A stretch of 8,072 nucleotides of DNA. Source: JBLIOB01 sp047639575 (GTDB lineage: Bacteria; Bacteroidota; Bacteroidia; Flavobacteriales_D; Parvicellaceae). Shown here piece after piece: positions 6,001 through 8,072 of the stretch (the first letter of the stretch is position 1; every line of letters begins with the position of its first letter). The translations under genes and the position numbers were made by a program. The notes under the pieces are model-generated. The model had not been told where the DNA came from. It ran no database searches and worked only from the letters and a program-made list of their open reading frames with translations. The stretch covers positions 1 to 8,072 of the forward strand of contig JBLIOB010000193.1 in assembly GCA_047639575.1 (NCBI GenBank). The letters run 5' to 3'.

Positions 6001-8072
6001 AGATAATACGGGAACCGTAATCCAATCCGCAACAATTAACATTCCTGGCGGCTCCAGCAGAATTACTTTAAACTTTGCTTTAACGCCCGGTGTTGATTAC
6101 CAGCTAGGTACAATCAACGGAGGAACTCCTTCCCTATTCAGAAATAATTCAGGCCCATCGTATCCGTATGTTTTACCAGGTGTATTGAGCATTACTGGAA
6201 GTAGCGCTACAGCGACCGGGTACTATTACTTTTTCTACGATTGGGAAGTTCAAGAACCAAATTGCGTTAGCAGCAGAACTCCTGTTATAGCAAACGTATC
6301 TGCCTTTAGTGATGCTACAATTACATCAACTGGACCTTTCTGCTCCTCTGATGCAATTTCTGCTTTAGTTGCAATAGATGCAGGTGGTACATGGAGTGGT
6401 ACCGGAGTTACCGCTGGGAACTTCGATCCTGGAACTGCTGGTGCTGGAACGCATACCATAACGTACACAATAGGTGGTTTATGTGGAGATACCGATACTC
6501 AAGATTTGACCGTTGCTGCACCGCTTGATGCGACCATCACTTCCACAGGTCCATATTGTGAATCTGCGGGATCATCCACACTTACCGCAGCAAACGTTGG
6601 TGGAAACTGGACAGGCTCTGGAGTTTCTGGAGATCAATTTGATCCGGCTTCTGCTGGATCAGGAACACATGAAATCATTTATGAGATTACTGGTTCATGT
6701 GCTTCAGCTGACACAGTTACTGTAAACGTTGTGCCTCAATTAGATGCAACGATCACCGTTGCCGGCCCATTTTGTTCAAATGATCCTTCTGCTACAATGC
6801 TTGCGGCAGATGCTGGTGGTACATGGAGTGGAACTGGAATGAGCGGGAATACTTTTGATCCATCATCTGCAGGAGTTGGAACGCATACAATTACTTATGC
6901 AATTACCGGTTTATGTGGAGCAACTGATACTCAAGATATAACAGTATCTGCACCCGTTGATGCAACTATCACTTCTGGAAGTTCATATTGTGAGTCTGAC
7001 GGAATCTCAGCTCTTACAGCAGTAGACTTTGGAGGAACATGGACAGGATCAGGGATTACTGGAGATCAGTTTGATCCTTCTTCCGCTGGACCAGGAACTC
7101 ATCAAATAATTTATGAGATTGCTGGAACATGCGGCTCTGCCGATACAATTAACGTAGATGTTACGCCTCAGCTAGATGCAACTATCATGACCGCTGGACC
7201 TTTTTGTTCATCTGATCCAACCGCTACATTAACTGCAGTTGATCCTGGAGGAATTTGGAGTGGTACTGGAGTATCAGGTGGAAATTTTGATCCTTCAACA
7301 GCAGGTTTGGGAACACATACGGTGACTTACACAATTGCTGGCTTGTGCGGTGCAACCGATACTCAAGACTTGATAGTAACAGCTACTTTTGACGCATCAA
7401 TAACTTCAATCGGTCCATTTTGCGAATCTGAATTAGTATCAACACTTACCGCTGTGAATAACGGTGGGAACTGGTTTGGAAATGGAGTTAGCGGAGATCA
7501 ATTCGACCCAGCTACAGCTGGCGTTGGCACCCATCAAATTGTATACGAAATAACTGGCTCTTGTGGTGCAGCAGATACCGTAAATGTGGATGTAATAGCT
7601 CAATTAGATGCAACAATTGCACCTGCTGGTCCATACTGTTTGAATGATCCCTCGGTTACAATGCTTTCTGTTGATGCTGGAGGTGTTTGGACTGGGTCTG
7701 GTATGACAGGCGATTCTTTTGACCCGAATATCGCTGGAGTTGGTGCTCATATCATCACCTACAGCATTACAGGATTGTGTGGTGATACCGATACATTAAC
7801 AATCATTGTTAACGGATGCAATGGAATAGACGAACTTGAAATTGATTTTAACCTCTTCCCTAACCCGGCTTCAGATTACCTTAAAGTTGATTTTGGAATT
7901 GCGTTTAACAACGGTGACTTAAAAATCATGAATGGAATTGGTCAGATCGTGTATACTGAAACAGTAAACGCTTCTCAAACAGTTATCAACACAGCTGAAC
8001 TTGCAAATGGAGTTTATCATGTTGTGTTTAATGTGAATAACGGAAGAGCTGTTAAGCGATTGGTGATTCAGA
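3083..8072 (+). CDS. Secreted multidomain thermolysin-like (M4) zinc metalloprotease with PKD, CUB, Ig-like and tandem-repeat modules and a T9SS sorting domain (last residues off window)
   Basis: The frame is open for 1663 codons from ATG 3083, with an in-frame TAA at 3071 fixing the start. The signal peptide is residues 1-21 (MKNLNWLI..., cut at TFG-Q). Then come an FTP/PepSY-type propeptide (about 23-236), an M4 catalytic domain (about 237-559), PKD (564-641), CUB (663-771), PKD (777-855), Ig-like (857-916), an unnamed beta-rich module (918-1058), seven 72-residue repeats (1076-1579) and a T9SS C-terminal domain (1580 onward). HEIGH gives zinc ligands H378 and H382 and catalytic E379; the third ligand is E402 in ALNESFSD, 20 residues after H382 as in thermolysin; H465 in VHTNSG matches the transition-state histidine. 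It should hydrolyse peptide bonds outside the cell after propeptide removal. The natural substrate is unknown: nutrient protein, host matrix and surface processing are all possible. Thermolysin precursors are near 550 residues; the excess is modular tail. The gene diverges from the sensor at 1-2917. No frameshift or missing catalytic residue was found. Confidence 0.95.
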   Translation, partial: MKNLNWLIAVSFLLCSSLTFGQNIHTGMAAHNQINGASVVRESKKSNIPSYIEFRKGKEIDVDNIIPWIKKNFKLNSLSGFKLINQESDRLGQVHSKYVQTINGVQIKFATWIIHSKNDKVFALNGTLYNSIPVSMPAISETAALSKAMSFVGAESYKWQLPIEEAHIKRESGDRNATYFPKGELFYAPVTGEKKAKDFKLTWRFNIYAHSPASRAYIYVDATSGNVILKDDIIHNADVVGTAQTAYSGTQNITTDSFGGGFRLREAGRGNGINTYDLNEGTAYGSAVDFTDANNVWNNVNPQQDEVATDAHWGAEMTYDYFLINHGRNSIDGAGFALNSYVHYDAGYANAFWDGSRMTYGDGGGGWTALTALDIAGHEIGHGLCTFTANLTYQDESGALNESFSDIWGTSIENYARPTNWNWLIGEDIGSALRSMSNPNSAGDPDTYFGTNWAPLGGGDNGGVHTNSGVQNFWYYLLTDGGSGTNDNGDAYNVTAQGFTKSSQIAFRNITVYLTDDSDYADARFYGIQSAIDLFGGCSPEVEATTDAWYAVGVGLPYSSVVAANFSAPVTAACAFPFTASFSNLSTNGITFEWDFGDGNTSILNSPSHNYTAYGLYTVTLIVDGGSCGRDTIVLLDYINIDAALPCVAILPPSGVYPVQSGCSGNIYDSGGAGSNYGPSEDAEITISPTGATQVDLTFPFFDIEPGSAGNCDYDWIEIFDGPNSSSPMVDRYCNDNVPTGTISSTGGSLTLVFHSDNGLHLAGFNAAWNCVLASAPPVANFDANVTTTCTGVIQFNDLSTAGTTSWIWDFGDGNSSTLQNPSHTYLSNGNYTVILTATNAVGNDVSTQVNYITVAAPIAPTGTDDNICEGSTATLLSTGGSNMNWYDAPVAGTLVNTGGTYTTPVLVTSTTYYVQEEVAQPSQYAGPADNTFGGGGNFNGDQHLNFDVFSPATLVSVWVDAQGGGNRTVELRDNTGTVIQSATINIPGGSSRITLNFALTPGVDYQLGTINGGTPSLFRNNSGPSYPYVLPGVLSITGSSATATGYYYFFYDWEVQEPNCVSSRTPVIANVSAFSDATITSTGPFCSSDAISALVAIDAGGTWSGTGVTAGNFDPGTAGAGTHTITYTIGGLCGDTDTQDLTVAAPLDATITSTGPYCESAGSSTLTAANVGGNWTGSGVSGDQFDPASAGSGTHEIIYEITGSCASADTVTVNVVPQLDATITVAGPFCSNDPSATMLAADAGGTWSGTGMSGNTFDPSSAGVGTHTITYAITGLCGATDTQDITVSAPVDATITSGSSYCESDGISALTAVDFGGTWTGSGITGDQFDPSSAGPGTHQIIYEIAGTCGSADTINVDVTPQLDATIMTAGPFCSSDPTATLTAVDPGGIWSGTGVSGGNFDPSTAGLGTHTVTYTIAGLCGATDTQDLIVTATFDASITSIGPFCESELVSTLTAVNNGGNWFGNGVSGDQFDPATAGVGTHQIVYEITGSCGAADTVNVDVIAQLDATIAPAGPYCLNDPSVTMLSVDAGGVWTGSGMTGDSFDPNIAGVGAHIITYSITGLCGDTDTLTIIVNGCNGIDELEIDFNLFPNPASDYLKVDFGIAFNNGDLKIMNGIGQIVYTETVNASQTVINTAELANGVYHVVFNVNNGRAVKRLVIQ
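3149..3790 (+). other. M4 propeptide (FTP and PepSY-like regions)
   Basis: Residues about 23-236 lie between the signal peptide and the catalytic domain. An FTP-like stretch is recognisable around Y98 (YVQTINGVQIKFA), and a PepSY-like half follows from about 135, ending with LTWRFNIYAH and AYIYVDATSGNVI. In the M4 family this part folds the enzyme, keeps it inactive and is cut off autocatalytically. The boundary at about residue 237 (ADVVGTAQ) is placed by resemblance to relatives, where the mature enzyme begins with a similar G-T-x strand; it is not certain to the residue. Confidence 0.75.
3791..4759 (+). other. M4 (thermolysin-like) catalytic domain
   Basis: Residues about 237-559, close to the roughly 315 residues of mature thermolysin. 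Active-site elements occur in order: GHEIGHG (H378, E379, H382), GALNESFSDIWG (E402, D406) and GGVHTNSGVQNFWYYLL (H465). The GHEIGHG form has Gly where classical thermolysin has Thr before the second His; this variant is usual in Bacteroidota relatives. The domain should bind one catalytic zinc. All catalytic residues are present, so it is predicted active. Confidence 0.93.
4772..5005 (+). other. PKD domain 1
   Basis: Residues about 564-641 contain the PKD signature WDFGDG (W594), followed by SPSHNYTAYGLYTVTL. PKD domains are beta-sandwich, Ig-like modules that act as spacers or bind polymers in secreted bacterial proteases. This one directly follows the catalytic domain, a common place for a collagen- or chitin-associating PKD, but no specific ligand can be read from the sequence. 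Confidence 0.88.
5069..5395 (+). other. CUB domain
   Basis: Residues 663-771 match CUB: CDYDWIEIFDG from C712, DRYCNDN with C734, and FHSDNGLHLAGFNAAWNC ending at C771. Cysteines sit at 663, 712, 734 and 771. The C712/C734 pair corresponds to the second disulfide of animal CUB domains; the usual second cysteine (near DCVW in animal CUBs) is absent, so C663 may pair with C771 instead. Acidic residues in DYDWIEIFDG could hold calcium as in eukaryotic CUBs. The role is probably protein or substrate binding. Confidence 0.85.
5411..5647 (+). other. PKD domain 2
   Basis: Residues about 777-855 start with PPVANFDANV and carry WDFGDG (W809) and NPSHTYLSNGNYTVILTATN. It is closer to the PKD consensus than the first copy and is separated from it by the CUB domain, so the two PKDs flank the CUB symmetrically. 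The likely role is as a rigid surface spacer or adhesive module. Confidence 0.9.
5651..5830 (+). other. Short Ig-like module (T9SS-protein type)
   Basis: Residues 857-916 show ICEGSTATLLSTGG, a central NWYDAP and a closing TSTTYYVQ. This pattern of Cys-EGs-T-L, W-Y-D and T-YYV is the short Ig-like repeat common in large secreted Bacteroidota proteins. It holds a single cysteine. I infer a structural spacer; no ligand is visible. Confidence 0.7.
5834..6256 (+). other. Unnamed beta-rich module between the Ig-like module and the repeats
   Basis: Residues about 918-1058 do not match a domain I can name. The sequence opens with a Gly-rich stretch (FGGGGNFNG), then has short amphipathic strands (HLNFDVF, TLVSVWVDAQGGGNRTVELRD, SRITLNFAL, DYQLGTI) and an aromatic end (YYYFFYDWEVQ). 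This suggests a beta-sandwich or jelly roll. Similar stretches recur, as I recall, after Ig-like modules in other T9SS-exported proteins. It contains no cysteine. Function is unknown; carbohydrate binding is a guess from the fold-like pattern only. Confidence 0.55.
6308..7819 (+). repeat. Seven in-frame 216-bp coding repeats (72 residues each), alternating A-B-A-B-A-B-A
   Basis: The repeats begin at 6308, 6524, 6740, 6956, 7172, 7388 and 7604, each exactly 216 bases after the last and without indels. Each protein unit has xDATIT at the start, Cys at position 12, GGxWxGxG near 26-33, FDPxxAGxGxHxIxY near 39-53 and Cys at position 59. The two invariant cysteines could make one disulfide per unit. 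Units 1, 3, 5 and 7 (type A) have GPFCSSDP-like and GLCGATDT-like ends; units 2, 4 and 6 (type B) have YCES, SGDQFDP, IIYEI and SCGSADTVNV. The module is Ig/PKD-like in character and typical of Bacteroidota surface proteins. It probably forms a stiff stalk that holds the protease away from the surface, or an adhesive array. Confidence 0.95.
7820..8072 (+). other. T9SS C-terminal sorting domain (type A)
   Basis: Residues 1580-1663 follow the T9SS sorting pattern: FNLFPNPASDYLKVDF, then LKIMNGIGQIVY, TAELANGVYHVVF and the basic end RAVKRLVIQ. In this family the domain directs passage through the type IX system across the outer membrane and is then removed, often with attachment to lipopolysaccharide. 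The window ends one base into the codon after Q1663; relatives end in a Lys or two here, so the stop is expected within a few codons. This is strong evidence for surface or extracellular location and for a Bacteroidota host. Confidence 0.95.

Noticed and set aside
6250..6725. Short open frames on both strands within the repeat block (6250-6468 minus, 6513-6725 plus)
   Set aside because: Both are shadows of the repeated coding sequence; their Pro/Val- and Leu/His-rich compositions come from reading the repeat codons out of frame.
6308..7819. CRISPR array or non-coding satellite
   Set aside because: The 216-bp period is a multiple of three, the reading frame is unbroken, and conservation is at protein level with no repeat-spacer pattern.

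Overview
The window looks like a piece of a Bacteroidota chromosome, probably from the Flavobacteriia/Flavobacteriales side. It is AT-rich. It encodes a secreted protease with a C-terminal sorting domain of the type IX secretion system (T9SS), which is confined to that phylum. It also encodes a periplasmic beta-propeller / Y_Y_Y sensor of a kind very common in it. No organism can be named more closely from the sequence.

Layout: two large, divergently transcribed genes fill almost everything. Positions 1-2917 (minus strand) hold a membrane sensor: signal peptide, periplasmic beta-propeller, Y_Y_Y domain, one transmembrane helix, cytoplasmic coiled coil and a SpoIIE/PP2C-type phosphatase. The gene runs off the left edge, so the end of the phosphatase is missing. 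Positions 2918-3082 are a 165-base AT-rich divergent intergenic region with at most weak promoter-like signals. Positions 3083-8072 (plus strand) hold a multidomain, thermolysin-like (M4) metalloprotease of at least 1663 residues. Its order is signal peptide, inhibitory propeptide, catalytic domain, PKD, CUB, PKD, Ig-like module, an unnamed beta-rich module, seven 72-residue repeats and a T9SS sorting domain. It runs off the right edge within what should be the last few residues.

How the parts work together: the protease should cross the inner membrane by Sec, be exported by T9SS, and be anchored or released at the surface. There its adhesive modules would hold it near polymeric substrate or other cells. 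The neighbouring sensor would detect something in the periplasm and signal in the cytoplasm by serine/threonine dephosphorylation, as in partner-switching systems. Nothing in the sequence proves that one controls the other; divergence is the only link.

No RNA gene, insertion sequence, CRISPR array or attachment site was seen. The most distinctive structure is the repeat block: seven copies of exactly 216 bp without a single length change, alternating between two subtypes (A-B-A-B-A-B-A). I do not see evidence of a wholly new biological system here.
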